From NCBI GenBank assembly GCA_021234155.1, contig JAJEKV010000045.1:62001-126000 (forward strand): a stretch of 64,000 nt of DNA, in the 5' to 3' direction. A model generated the notes under the pieces. The model made no database searches. It was given only the letters and a program-made list of their open reading frames with translations, and had not been told where the DNA came from. The translations under genes were made by a program, and so were the position numbers. The stretch comes from Isoetes taiwanensis (Eukaryota > Streptophyta > Lycopodiopsida > Isoetales > Isoetaceae). This document shows, one piece after another, positions 13,122 to 25,019 of this stretch. How positions within the stretch are numbered: position 1 is the first letter of the stretch; each line of letters opens with the position of its first letter.

Positions 13122-13640
13122 TCAGATTCGACCAGGATCTTGCACAATATCATCACGTAGAGGGAGGGTGTTGATGGCAGAAGACGGACCCTTAAAACCT
13201 TCCGGAAGCAGTTCGCCCCAAAGGTCCTCTCCCGAAGGCCCCTGGCCACGGATGGGCAACTCTCCCACTCCAAAACTGTGAACTGACTCTGCCAATGGAC
13301 TCAAAATGTCGACTTTACCCTGGGGACCAAGTTTCGTGGGCAGAAGACCACCCCTTCTCCAAGAAGCACCAAAGTAGCTCATGTCCAACACGTTCGTAGT
13401 CAATTGGCCTAGGAGGTGGCTGCGGAATACCGCTATGTAGAGGGTTCGTGTTTCTTTCGTTGCCAAAAATGACCATGTAACTTGGTCCCTGGGGTAATTT
13501 CACCATTTCGGACGACATGGCGAAGTCGAATCTCCATTCCAGAGCCTTTGTACTGCCCGAACGACAAAACACTTGGTTTTCTATGCGGTCAACTCGCAGA
13601 ATGCTTCGTGGTTTGATAAGTTCTCCTGGACGGATCTTGG
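13122..13640 (-). pseudogene. Captured coding-like fragment, right arm
   Basis: Minus-strand partner of the 11848-12391 fragment: FCRSGSTKALEWRFDF, GPSYMVIFGNERNTNPLH, PPPRPIDYERVGHELLW, then LAESVHSFGVGELPIRGQG and LPLRDDIVQDPGRI. Many left/right differences preserve the hydrophobic and charged pattern, for example PLYGSIPQP versus PLHSGIPQP. Function unknown. It might be a host exon or a remnant of an element's own protein. Confidence 0.45.
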
Positions 13641-13779
13641 ATTCTTTTGAGCCTGCTCGAAGCAGGTTACTTGAATGATGGATTCAACGGTCGGATAGGA
13701 AAATTGAGCTTCCGGGGGAGGGAATTGGCATTTGCCCTCCCAGAGGAGTGCTGATAGGAAAGGTCGCCGACAACCTTCT

Positions 13780-16705
13780 CGGACACCTTGGCATGTTTGA
13801 GCCTAGGTGGCATGTTGGAGCCCACGTGGCATGTTTGAGCCACCTTGGCATGTTTGAGCCTAGGTGGCATGTTGGAGACCACGTGGCATGTTTGAGCCCA
13901 CCTTGGCATGTTTGAGCCTAGGTGGCATGTTGGAGCCTAGGTGGCATGTTGGAGCCTAGGTGGCATGTTGGAGCCACCTTGGCATGTTTGAGCCTAGGTG
14001 GCATGTTTGAGCCACCTAGGAATGTTGGAGCCTAGGTGGCATGTTGGAGCCCACGTGGCATATTTGAGCCACATTGGCAAGTTGGAGCATAGGTGGCATG
14101 TTGGAGCCCAGCAAGGGCATGTTTGAGCATGTTGGAGCCTAGGTGGCATGTTTGAGCCACCTTGGCATGTTTGAGCCTAGGTGTCATGTTTGAGTCACCT
14201 TGGCATGTGGGAGCCACCTTGGCATGTTGGAGACCACATGGCATGTTGGAGCCTATGTGGCATGTTGGAGCCCACGTGGCATGTTGGAGCCACCTCGGCA
14301 TGTTTGAGCACGTTGGAGCCTAGGTGGCATGTTTGAGCCACCTTGGCATGTTGCAGCCTAGGTGGCATGTTGAAGCCCATGTGGCATGTTTGAGCCACCT
14401 TGTCATGTTGGAGCCTAGGTGGCATGTTGGAGCCCTGTGGTGGCATGTTTGAGCCACCTTGGCATGTTGGAGCATAGGTGGCATGTTGGAGCCCGCGTAG
14501 CATGGTTGAGCACGTTGGAGCCCTAGGTGGCATGTTTGAGCCATTTTGTCACGTTGGTTCCGAAAGGTGGAGCCCAAGTGGCATGTTAGAGCCCACGTGG
14601 CATGTTTGAGCCACCTTGGCATGTTGGAGACTAGGTGGCATGTTGAAGCCCATGTGGCATGTTTGAGCCACCTTGTCATGTTGGAGAGCCTAGGTGGCAT
14701 GTTTGAGCCACCTTGGCATGTTGGAGCCTAGGTGGCATGTTGGAGCCCACGTGGCATGTTTGAGCCACCTTGGCATGTTTGAGCCTAGGTGGCATGTTGG
14801 AGCCAAGGTGGCATGTTGGAGCCTACGTGGCAAGTTTGAGCCAACTTGGCATATTTAAGCCTAGGTGGCATGTTGTGAGCCACCTTGGCATGTTGGAGCC
14901 TAGGTGTCATGGTGGAGCCCACGTGACATGTTTGAGCCACCTTGGCATGTTGGAGCCTAGGTGGCATGTTGGAGCCTAGGTGGCATGTTTGAGCCCACCT
15001 TGGCATGTTTGAGCCACGGCATGTTTGAGCCTAGGTGGCATGTTGGAGCCTAGTTGGCATGTTTGAGCCACCTTGGCATGTTCGAGCCTAGGTGGCATGT
15101 TGGAGCCACCTTGGCATGTTGGAGCCTAAGTGAGCCTCCTTGGAATGTTTGAGCCTATGTGGCATGTTTGAGCCACCTAGGAATGTTGGAGCCTAGGTGG
15201 CATGTTGGAGCCCACGTGGCATATTTGAGCCACCTTGGCAAGTTGGAGCATAGGTGGCATGTTGGAGCCTGCGTGTGGCATGTTTGAGCACGTTGGAGCC
15301 TAGGTGGCATGTTTGAGCCATTTTGTCATGTTGGAGCCTAGGTGGCATTCTGGAGCCACCTTGGCATGTTTGAGCCTAGGTGGCACGTTAGAGCCACCTT
15401 GGCATGTTGGAGCCCACGTGGCATGTTTGAGCCACCTTGGCATGTTGGAGCCTACGTGGCATGTTGAAGCCCATGCGGCATGTTTGAGCCACCTTGTCAT
15501 GTTGGAGCCTAGGTGGCATGTTGGAGCCCACGTGGCATGTTTGAGCCTAGGTGGCATGTTAGAGCCACGGTGGCATGTTGGAGCCTAGGTGGCATGTTTG
15601 AGCCAACTTGGCATATTTAAGCCTAGGTGGCATGTTGTGAGCCACCTTGGCATGTTGGAGCCTAGGTGGCATGGTGGAGCCCACGTGGCATGTTTGAGCC
15701 ACCTTGGCATGTTGGAGCCTAGGTGGCATGTTGGAGCCTAGGTGTCATGTTTGAGCCCACCTTGGAATTTTTTACCCACCTGGCATGTTTGAGCCTAGGT
15801 GGCATGTTGGAGCCTAGGTGGCATGTTTGAGCCACCTTGGCACATTTGGGCCTAGGTGGCATGTTGGAGCCACCTTGGCATGTTGGAGCCTGAGTGAGCC
15901 TGCATGGCATGTTTGAGCCTATGTGGCATGTTTGAGCCACCTAGGAATGTTGGAGCCTAGGTGGCATGTTGGAGCCCACGTGGCATATTTGAGCCACCTT
16001 GGCAAGTTGGAGCATAGGTGGCATGCTGGAGCCTGCGTGGCATGTTTGAGCACGTTGGAGCCTAGGTGGCATGTTTGAGCCATTTTGCATGTTGGAGCCT
16101 AAGTGGCATGTTGGAGCCACCTTGGCATGTTTGAGCCTATATATAGGTGGCATGTTAGAGCCACCTTGGCATGTTGGAGCCCACGTGGCATGTTGGAGCC
16201 CACGTGGCATGTTTGAGCCACCTTGGCATGTTGGAGCCTAGGTGGCATGTTGAAGCCCATGTGGCATGTTTGAGCCACCTTGTCATGTTGGAGCCTAGGT
16301 GGCATGTTTGAGCCACCTTGGCATGTTGGAGCCTAGGTGGCATGTTGGAGCCCACGTGGCATGTTTGAGCCACTTTGGCATGTTTGAGCCTAGGTGGCAT
16401 GTTCGAGCTACGGTGGCATGCTGGAGCCTAGGTGGCATGTTTGAGCCAACTTGGCATATTTAAGCCTAGGTGACATGTTGTGAGCCACCTTGGCATGTTA
16501 GAGCCTAGGTGGCATGGTGGAGCCCACGTGTTATGTTTGTGCCACGTTGGCATATTGGAGCCTGCAATGGCATGTTAGAGCCCGCGTGGCATGTTGGAGC
16601 CATCTTGGCATGTTGGAGCCACCTTTGTGGCATGTTTGAGCCACCTTGTGTATGTTTGAGCCACCTTGATGGCATGTTTGAGCCACCTTGGCATGTTTGA
16701 GCTGA
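13780..16705 (-). repeat. 19-bp minisatellite, array 2 (reverse)
   Basis: About 150 degenerate units of GGCATGTTGGAGCCTAGGT, GGCATGTTTGAGCCACCTT and GGCATGTTGGAGCCCACGT, the reverse complement of array 1. A higher-order arrangement is visible: a block around 14030-14760 (containing GAGCACGTTGGAGCC and AGCCATTTTGTCATG) recurs around 15180-15600 and 15930-16400. The right array is three times longer than the left, so the outer arms expanded unequally. Confidence 0.95.
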
Positions 16706-16761
16706 TTGGGACCTGAGATCATGTGCATATGCTAAAAAAATGGATTTGAGGCATAAAAAAG

Positions 16762-16767
<6 letters not shown>

Positions 16768-16858
<91 letters not shown>

Positions 16859-16874
16859 TACATACACACACACA
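16768..16874. repeat. (CT)n followed by (CA)n microsatellite
   Basis: Roughly 65 bp of CT dinucleotides followed by about 40 bp of CA dinucleotides with two TACATA-type interruptions. Translation of this tract gives the SLSLSL / THTHTH or RERERE frames, which are not genes. Confidence 0.97.
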
Positions 16875-17049
16875 GAGGATCTGATAGACTTGTTGGTTCC
16901 CATGGATGTTAAAGTTAAATTCAGTTCAATTCAATTTTGGGATCTTCATAATGCCTTTGCATTGGGTAAAGGGACAATAGATGAGATATTGCATTTTTGC
17001 ACCAGTCTTAATCAAATTCTTGATGGTTTTGTTATGCAAAAATAGGTGT

Positions 17050-17790
17050 TAAGTAATTGAAGTAGTTGAAGTAACTTGTCTTACATGGAATACTAGTATA
17101 GGGACATGTGATTGTGCACGTGCATCACATGTAGCAAATCAAGTACTGGTCCTACCACTATAAAGACCCGTGATATGGAAGGATAGGACATGTAGAGAAT
17201 CAAGTATTCTTTCCTACTTCTATAAAGACATGTGACAATAGAAGTATTACACATGTCGTAATTCATGTATTCTTTCCTACAATGCCTTAGCAAATAAAGT
17301 ACTCTATCCTACTACTATAAAGACATGTGACATGGAAGCATATGACATGTAGAGAATCAAGTATTCTTTTCTACTTCTATAAAGACATGTGACAATAGAA
17401 GTATTACACATGTCGTAATTCATGTATTCTTTCCTACAATGCCTTAGCAAATAAAGTACTCTTCATGTATTCTTTCCTACAATGCCTTAGCAAATAAAGT
17501 ACTCTGTCCTACTACTATAAAGACATGTGAATGGAAGTATAGGACATGTACAGAATCAAATATTCTTTCCTACATCTATAAAGACATGTGACAATAGAAT
17601 TATTAGACATGTAGAAATTCAAGTATTCTTTTCTACAGTGGATTGTATTATAAAATGACATGTCACAATAGAAGAAACTACAAAACAATAGTGGATATTT
17701 TAGTCCACTGAAAAAAGAACACCATTATCGAACAAAACCATACCTCCACAAATCCACATGTAGGATTCTTTGAAAATAGGACATGTAGAC
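17050..17790. repeat. Tandem repeat, about 160-bp period, ACATGT-rich
   Basis: Units contain CTATAAAGACATGTGACA, ATCAAGTATTCTTTCCTAC and CAATGCCTTAGCAAATAAAG. Comparable phrases start near 17196, 17357 and 17560, with one partial extra copy at 17464-17500. No coding potential. Confidence 0.8.
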
Positions 17791-17819
17791 CTACCAAAAC
17801 TGATGTTTTCAACAGTGGA

Positions 17820-18601
17820 CCAAAAACCGGGGTGAGTGTGGTTATGCCTTCAGAACGTGAAGTGGGTATAATGGTGTGGCCTGAAATAGGTTTCAGGTTT
17901 CTTGGACTGCAAGAATAGGCACAGCCCCTTGAGCTGCAGATCTAGTGGGCAGTGTTTGTGCATTGGTGGTTTGATGGAAGCATTTAGGCAGCACCATGTG
18001 TCATCTTTTACACTGGAATGCATATCTAAATCTCCTAGTGTCATCCTTCCCCTTTCCCAGCAGGGGGGGTTGGGATCTATGGGTGAGAACAAGAATGGAC
18101 AATGCAGGTAAGGAAGGGATCTAACGTGAAAGCTTTGGGCGGGAGACCATAGCTTTCTTATTGCTGCTGAGCACCATGTAGGTAGTTGTGGCCTATGTTG
18201 GTTGATGGAGGGGCAACATGGAGAGCGATTTGACCACCCTCTATAGGGGTAGGCTTGCAGGGTGTATTGCATAGTTGGAAGACAGAGTTCTCTCTTATAG
18301 TACATAAATGCAGATGGTATCCCAAGCCAAGTTAACGCGAGGAATGATGATTGCTCCCATACGACCTCCAACTACTAGCATCTTTCGGTGGTGGAGCTAC
18401 AGATGGACACAGTTACAGTTATTAGAGGGATCTCGAGCCGTACTTTCATTGGAAAAGAAAGTTGTAATCTTTAGACCCCAATCTTGGAGTAAGATGGTGA
18501 TGTGATAATTCTGCCTATCAGGCCTATTGTGGAGCCTATGTATTTACTTATTATTATCAATAAAAATATAAATATCTTGCCTTCAAAAAAAAAAAAAAAA
18601 T
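17820..18601 (+). mobile_element. Poly(A)-tailed retrocopy or LINE 3' end
   Basis: The segment ends with an AATAAA signal (about 18560) followed 20 bp later by a run of A (18585-18601), the hallmark of a reverse-transcribed polyadenylated transcript. The sequence before it is richer in G+C than its surroundings and holds overlapping open frames on both strands (173 aa on the minus, 69 and 65 aa on the plus) without a recognisable domain. I cannot name the source transcript. Confidence 0.55.
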
Positions 18602-19359
18602 GTTCTAGAGTATTGTAGATAGTCATGGGTAAGCACTTAAAAATAGAAAGTTTTTTTTTTTGAAAATTTGTGAAAGTTACAATAAAATGTTCTATAATGG
18701 TTTAGATAGTTTTAGAAAGTTCTCCAATGTTCTAGATGTGCATGAGAGCCAAATAAAACATTTTTGAATGTTGTACCAGATGCTTGTGATAAGCACCTCA
18801 GTTTAAAAATAGAGACTTGTTATTGAAACTTTGCAAAGAGCCAAAATAGAATGTTTTAAAAAGTTTTACATGCTTGTGGGTAAGCACCTCAATCTATAAA
18901 TACAAAGCTTTTTTTATTAAGGTGTTGTAGGATGTTCTAGAAAGTTCTATAATGTTCTAAATAGTCTTAGAGTATTCTACTAGAAAGTTTTTTTGAAAGC
19001 CTGCAAACAGTCAAAATAGAATATCTTTGAATATTATATAAAGGATTCTAGAATGTTCTAGAGACCTATGAATAAGCACCTCAAGCTCAAAGTAGAAAGT
19101 TTTCAAAAGTATCTTCTAGAATATTGTAGATACAAATGCGTAAGCACCATATGCTTAAAGTAACAACATGAGTAAGCACCTCAGGACCAAACTAAAAAGT
19201 TTAAACTCTAATTCTTGATAATATTTTGAAACATGCGCCGGTATAAAATTGCATCGTAGAAACATGGTAAACTGGAATATGCACCGTAGGACGTGCTAAA
19301 TTTCTTGTATTAATATATTATTATTAATAAACTATATAATCTGTACGGAATAAATATAA
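18602..19359. repeat. AT-rich TTCTAGAA arm, inverse of 2508-3400
   Basis: Contains GTTCTAGAATGTTCTAGA words, TAAGCACCTCA phrases and AGAGCCAAAATAGAATG, all present in inverse at 2740-3400. It ends with the TAATATATTATTATTAATAA tract and the CTGTACGGAATAAATATAA border. Confidence 0.8.
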
Positions 19360-21340
19360 ATGTTGTACGAAATATGTGTGAATGTTGTACGAAATGTGTA
19401 CGAAAATTAAAAAAACAAAGATGGCCTAGGGGTATGCATGGATCCAAATTTTTTTATTTGGCTCCTTCAGTGCTAAAAATGGTTGTATATAACATGAGCT
19501 CCATACTTGGAAAATGTTGCAATGGAACTACATTAAAAATGGATCATGGAGTATGAAATAATATTAATACAGTAAAGAACATGGGATACCGTATGTTGTA
19601 GGATACAACGAAGTGTAAATATCCTTAGTCGAGCACACCTTCTTCTTTGGTAGGTTGCCTTGCAGCCTCAAATATCTTAGAAATATACCATGGCCTCCCA
19701 GACCATTGAAATATGTTTAGAGACGAAGGCAACCTTGTAGCAAGTAATAAAACGAACAATAAAGGAAAGCAATAACAATCATGAATCTTACGCTTACATT
19801 ACAAATTGACAAACAAATGTTTTGTTGTAAGACAAAGTCCAGTGCGCTAGAGTGCGCAATTTGCTTTGGTCTCTTGGGTCTCATTAAGGTTTTACTTTTA
19901 CATTGCTTTTGATTATTCATTGATTTCGGTTGATGTTTTACAGAGATTATGTTGGTTTCACTTTCGAGGTTCTACACTTCTTGATTAGGTTTGTTGAGGG
20001 TTGGGTGTTTTATATGATATTCACAATTATTTAAGGAATAGTCATTTTTTGAGCTCATCCTAATGCTTAGCCCATTCCTGAACCACATGTTCTCTTGCAG
20101 GCTCATTACCATTTGATTGGATATTAATCCATTTCATATTTTACACGAAAGTACATGGACTCTCGGGGTAGAGTAGGCAATATCCCCGCTACCAAAGAAT
20201 AGGCAATATCTAGCAACATAAATTGTATGCAGAACAAATTTATGAGAGCATAAAGATGCAGAGATATGACAAGGAAATTGGGTAGATTATGAGAGCATAA
20301 AGATGCAAAGATATAACAAGGAAATTCGGTGGATCATTTTGTCACTGGAATGAAAATCTGCCTTACTCATTTCGGTCAACAGGCTAAAAGCCTATGTATC
20401 AGATAAATTTTGGTTTTCATGTTATAAGAGAACAAAGATCAGTCGCAGCATTTTGCAACCTCAGAAGAACTGCTCCTGATTGTTGCCAGTTGGAGGACCG
20501 CTTCTGAGGTTGCAAGTTGTTCCCAATTTTCTTTTTCCTATACAATGGTGTTGTGGTCTATATGCGCCAAAAATAGCCGTGGTACAATATGGAAGAACAT
20601 TAATTTATGTGATCTTTGCACCCAAACATGAGATTCAATTACAGAAAACAATCTATTGGTATGAAGCAATGTTTGGCTTGGCATAATAATATAAATAAAC
20701 AATATTGTTTCGCTCTTATGGTTGATATGATGTTTTTCAGTGAGCCAAACTTGTAATTGGCCCTTCTCTAGCAGTTGCACAAATGCTGAAGGGAATTTTT
20801 AAGAGGTGGTTCTACATTAGAATGTTTGTTTGTGCTAATTAGATGTTTAGGTGAGCATTTATTTGTCATATACTATTTCTGAAATCAAGTTGGCAAATAT
20901 TTTTTTTTGGATTATATTGTAGGTTTAGGTATTTAATGTTTATTGAACTACTAAGCTATATTACATGTTAGGATTGCCAGCTCCGCATAAGGATTTGCAC
21001 TACCTACTTTTTGAACGCTCTTGCCATCACGATGAAGTCAACTTGACCTCATGTGATGTCATGTGCACGAACATTGAAAAAGCAAAATAACACTTTTTGT
21101 TAAAACCTTCATACTTCTAACCTGAGGACGACTCGAGCAATGCACGAGCGAAATATCACACTTTCAAAAAACCCTTGCACAAGCCGGCCAATGCTCAGTT
21201 AGGGCAAGGGCAGGCACACTACAGATTCAAGATTCAAGATATTGAGAAACATAGATAGATGAGACATCAACTTGCAATATTCTAAAGCAATCCGAGCTAG
21301 CAATGTTGACAATAGAGACTCGCATGATTATATGGGATCA
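19360..21340. other. No recognised gene; one short duplication
   Basis: A unit of about 60 bp beginning TGAGAGCATAAAGATGC is duplicated at about 20237 and 20289. Open frames of 60-80 codons overlap on both strands and show no motif. Confidence 0.4.
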
Positions 21341-22246
21341 CTACCACCCCAATTCTGGGTCCACACCTAAAAACAACAGTAACAAAAAGACCACATGTCG
21401 TTGTTCCAAAAAATCTACATGTGGTTATGTGGAGGTGTGGTTTATTAAGGAGGCGGTGTAGTTTTTTTTATGGATCTATAGTTTTTTTTTTTTGAAGGTG
21501 TGGTCTTTTTTTGAGGTGTCGTTTTTTTAAAAGAAGTGTTGCTTATTTTTTTGAGGGGGTGTTGTTTTTAAGAAGGTGTTGTTTTTTGAGGTGTAGTTTA
21601 TAACTAGGTGTAGTTTTTAAGTAGTCGTTTTTTATGGAAGTATAGTTTTTTGAAGTGTGGTTTATAAGGAGGTATAGTTTTTAAGTGGTTGTTTTTAAGA
21701 AAGTATGGTTTTCTGAAGTGGTATGATTTTTTTTAATCGAGGTGTTGTTTTTTGAGGTGTTGTTTATAAGTGGGTGTAGTTTTTAAATAGCTGTTTTTTA
21801 AAGAAGTATGGTTTTTTGAAGTGTGGTTTATAAGCGGGTGTAGTTTTTAAGTGGCTATTTTTTAATGAAGTATGGTTTTATGAAGTGGTGTAGTTTATAA
21901 CTAGGTGTAGTGTTTAAGAAGCTATTTTTAAGGAAATATGATGTTTTTTGGTGTGGTTTATATAACTAGGTATAGTTTTTCCGTAGCTATTTTTTAAAGT
22001 AAGTATGGTTTTTTGAGGTGTGGTTTTTAAGTAGGTGTAGTTTTTAAGTGGCTGTTTTTTTACAGAAGTGTGGTTTTCTGAAGTGGCGTAGTTTTTACGC
22101 AGCTATTTCTTAAGGAAGTATGGTCATTTTGAGCCTATTTCTTAAGCAAAGCACCACCACCTGGGATATTATTTGTGTGCTCAACTTTGGGAATGTATCG
22201 TATTGTTTTACATTCGTGAAAAATAACTTCAACGGTTAGATCCAAC
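21341..22246. repeat. T-rich degenerate tandem DNA, copy 1
   Basis: Irregular units around GTGTGGTTTATAAG, GTGTAGTTTTTAAGTGG and CTGTTTTTTAAAGAAGTATG. It begins with ACCACCCCAATTCTGGGTCC, whose inverse (GGACCCAGTTTTGGGGTGGT) ends the element at 26990. It finishes with TTGGGAATGTATCGTATTG and CTTCAACGGTTAGATCC. 22760-23240 is a second, diverged copy. Confidence 0.7.
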
Positions 22247-22247
22247 C

Positions 22248-22600
22248 ACTACAAGAGAATGAGCATTTTTTGTCAGAAAAATCGTTAGACTCTCTAGAGA
22301 GATTTTTGCCTGACGTACAGGCTGACGAACGTACTGACGATTACTATTTTGATGCTTTTCCTGACGATACTACATCAGACATATCGTCACATAAATCGTC
22401 AGAAGCCTTCGTCAGGTTAAGCGTCACATTAATCGTCAGAATATACGTCAAATATGTATCGTCAGAAAAAGCGTCAGAATATGCGTCAGAATAAACGTCA
22501 GAAAATGCGTCAGATATATCATCAGATTTTGCGTCAGACTTCGTCAGATATTGCATCAGACTAATAGTCAGATGGTGCTTTTCTAGGCGCTATTACAATT
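22248..22600. mobile_element. CACTA (En/Spm-type) terminal and subterminal region, one end only
   Basis: CACTACAAGAGAA at 22248 matches the well-known plant CACTA terminal sequence. The next 300 bp is filled with about 20 CGTCAG or TCGTCAG words, partly inverted (CTGACG), typical of CACTA subterminal repeats that bind the element's TNPA-like protein. No transposase or opposite terminus (TTCTTGTAGTG) is seen, so this is a truncated or rearranged element. The interruption falls between the two T-rich copies. Confidence 0.7.
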
Positions 22601-23240
22601 TTAGTTATAACATTTGATTGAACAGTATATTTTAGATGAAATTTGATGTTTCACAAAGCTCCTCGATCTGTCTAATGATGTATTATTTAATTAAGCTTGA
22701 TTTAGTTCCGGGAGGGGGGGGATTAATTTCCATCCCTAGCTAGTATTGTAGGTTTGAGCTAACGCGGACCCACGTGTTGTTTTTTAAAAGTAGCCGTAGT
22801 TTTAATATAGATGTTTTTTAAAGAAGTATGATTTTTTGAAGTGTAGTTTATAAGTGGGTGTAGTTTTTAAGTGGCTGTTTTTTAATGAAGTATGGTTTTA
22901 TGAAGTGGTAGTTTTTTTGAGGTGTGGCTTATATAACTAGGTGTAGTTTTTAAGTAGCTGTTTTTTAAAGTAAGTTTGGTTTTTTGAGGTGTGGTTTATA
23001 AGTAGATATAGTTTTTAAGTGGCTGTTCTTTAAAAAAGTGTGGTTTTCTGAAATGGTGTGGTTTATAACTAGGTGTAGTTTTTAAGTAGTTATTTCTTAA
23101 GGAAGTATGTTTTTTTTTGAGGTGTTTTTGAGGCTATTTTTAAGCAGAGCACTACCAGCTGGAATATTGTTTGTGTGCTTAAATTTGGGAATGTAACATA
23201 TTGTTGTACATTCATGAAAAATACCTTCAACGGTAGATCC
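22601..23240. repeat. T-rich degenerate tandem DNA, copy 2
   Basis: From about 22760 this repeats the unit structure of 21341-22246 (GTGTAGTTTTTAAGTGGCTG, AAAGTAAGTTTGGTTTTTTG). It ends with the same CTTCAACGGTAGATCC phrase, after which minisatellite DNA starts abruptly. 22601-22760 is unassigned and includes a short G run. Confidence 0.65.
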
Positions 23241-24200
23241 AAGGTGGCTCAAACATGCCACGTGGGCTCCATGCCACCTAATCTCCAACATGCCAAGGTG
23301 GCTCAAGCATGCCACCTAGGCACCATCATGCCACCTAGGCTCAAACATCCCAAGGTGGCTCAAATATGCCAAGGTGGCTCAAACATGCCATGCGGGCTCC
23401 TACATGCCACCTAGGCTCCAACATGCCAACGTGGCTCCAACATGCCACCTAGGCTCAAATATGCCAAGGTGGCTTAAATATGCCATGTGGGCTCCAACAT
23501 GCCACCTAGGCTCCAACATGCCAAGGTGGCTCAAACATGCCACCTAGGCTTCAAAATGCCATGCAAGCTCCAATGTGCCACCTAGAGTCCAACATGCCAA
23601 GGTGGTTCAAACATGCCATCTAGGCTCCAAAATGCCAACAGGCTCCAACACGCTCCAAAATGCCACTAGGCTCTCCACCAGGCTCCAACGAAAGAGACAC
23701 GAACGTGCGACGTGGTATTATTCCGCAACCACCTCCTAGGCCAATTGAGTACAAACATGTTAGACATGAGCTACTTTGGCGCTTCTTAGAGAAGGGGTGG
23801 TCTTTTGCCCATGAAACTTGGTCCAAAGGGTAATGCCGATGTTCTGAGTCCATTGGCAGAGTCAGTTCACAGTCAGGCTCAAGCATTGCCCCTAGGGTCA
23901 AACATGCCACCTAGGCTCAAACATGACATGTGGCTCAAACATGCCCCTAGACTCAAACATGCCACTAGGGTAAAAAAAATGCTCTTTCAAATGGTTTTTA
24001 ATTTTTAAGGATGAAATATATAATTTCATATGTTCTATTGATGGTTGAAATGTTGTGCCCCTAGGCTCAAACACGCTCCTAGGCTAGAACATGCCACCTT
24101 GGCTCACACATGACATGTGGCTCAAACATGCCACATAGGCTTAAACGTCACATGTTGGTCAAAGATGCCCCTAGGCTCAGACATGACACGTAATGCATTA
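23235..24200 (+). repeat. 19-bp minisatellite block with palindrome-arm fragment
   Basis: Forward-type units (CAAACATGCCACCTAGGCTC) at 23235-23690 and decayed units at 23880-24190. Between them, 23690-23880 is a piece of the 11.7-13.8 kb palindrome arm (ACGAACGTGCGACGTGG, CATGAAACTTGGTCC, GGCAGAGTCAGTTCACAG). This shows that the satellite and the captured fragment travel together as one repeat family. Confidence 0.85.
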
Positions 24201-25019
24201 TTTATTTGTTTTCAGGATGGAATATGATCTCTTTTGAAATATGACCCGAGTCTGAATGTGGTCATCGTCGATGCCAAATGCAGAAAAAGGGCATCATGGA
24301 CGGGGGCATGGGATGACGTGATGGTGGTCACTATATACGGCGCTCGATAATTATACGGCATGATTTAGAGCACAAAAATCGTAGAGCTTTGTCAATGGTG
24401 AAATTTAAAAAAATATGCTGCAAAGTATTTTGGAACAATACCGCCACACACATTTGGAGAGATGAAAGCTGCTCTAGAAAGTGAAGGTATGTATACCTGC
24501 AACAAACAAGGTAATTGCATTGCAGTAGGCTGGGCCAGATGGAATTTAGCTCATGATTGGAAGAAATGGTCACCAACATCTACATGATATACCTTTTTGT
24601 TGTAACTTAGTCACTTAGAGTGCAATATTAAAGGTTGTGCAAATTAGTTCACTTTGCGGAAGGCTTTTTCTCGTTTGTCTAGAACAATTCTTGGCTACCT
24701 CGTAGAATAAACATTTTAGAAGTTAGAATTTTCTCAGATGCTAAACCTGCCTTATGCATTCCATCTAATGCAGGAGGTTGAACAAAATTAACCTCCATTT
24801 TAAAGGCACCCATAAAATTAACTTATAGAGTATTATTAGCTTGAACAAAATTAAAGCATTTTAGAGGTTGCCCCCTTAAGGAGCATTTAAAATTAGTAAC
24901 ATTTACGTCCATCCAATGCCCGAGATGTGCGGTTCTGATTACGATCCATGTCCTGTGATTCTATTGGCCAGAGATTTGCATTGGCGTTTTTCCCTTCTTT
25001 CCCGCTTCTGATCTCTATA
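24201..25019. other. No recognised gene
   Basis: AT-rich sequence with short open frames and no motif. The phrase AACAAAATTAA recurs near 24780-24850. Confidence 0.4.

Larger units (their letters stand above)
11740..13770. mobile_element. 2-kb palindrome core, centre near 12.75 kb
   Basis: 11740-12750 reappears in inverse at 12755-13770 with scattered substitutions. Matching landmarks include TTCAACGGTCGGAT or its inverse (about 11835 and 13690), GAAACACGAACCCTC (12070) with its inverse (13440), GGCAGAGTCAGTTCAC (12221) with its inverse (13290), and CCATGGCTCTG or GGAGCCATGG beside the centre. The phrase AAACCCTGTGTGTTGCTAGG occurs near 12418 and 12738, and in inverse near 13080. Minisatellite arrays flank both sides in opposite orientations, making a foldback structure of about 6.2 kb. 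Confidence 0.85.

Noticed and set aside
10836-16700. Many open frames of the MPPRLQHAKV / TCHLGSNM type on both strands
   Set aside because: They are translations of the 19-bp minisatellite (three units equal 19 codons), which contains few stops. No start context, splice structure or domain.
16505-17045. RERERE and SLSLSL/THTHTH open frames
   Set aside because: Translation of the (CT)n(CA)n microsatellite.
17850-18371. 173-aa minus-strand frame
   Set aside because: It is antisense to a poly(A)-tailed retrocopy on the plus strand and has no recognisable domain.
22270-22556. Overlapping acidic frames (SDAFSDVYSDAYSD type)
   Set aside because: Translations of the CGTCAG subterminal repeats of the CACTA end.
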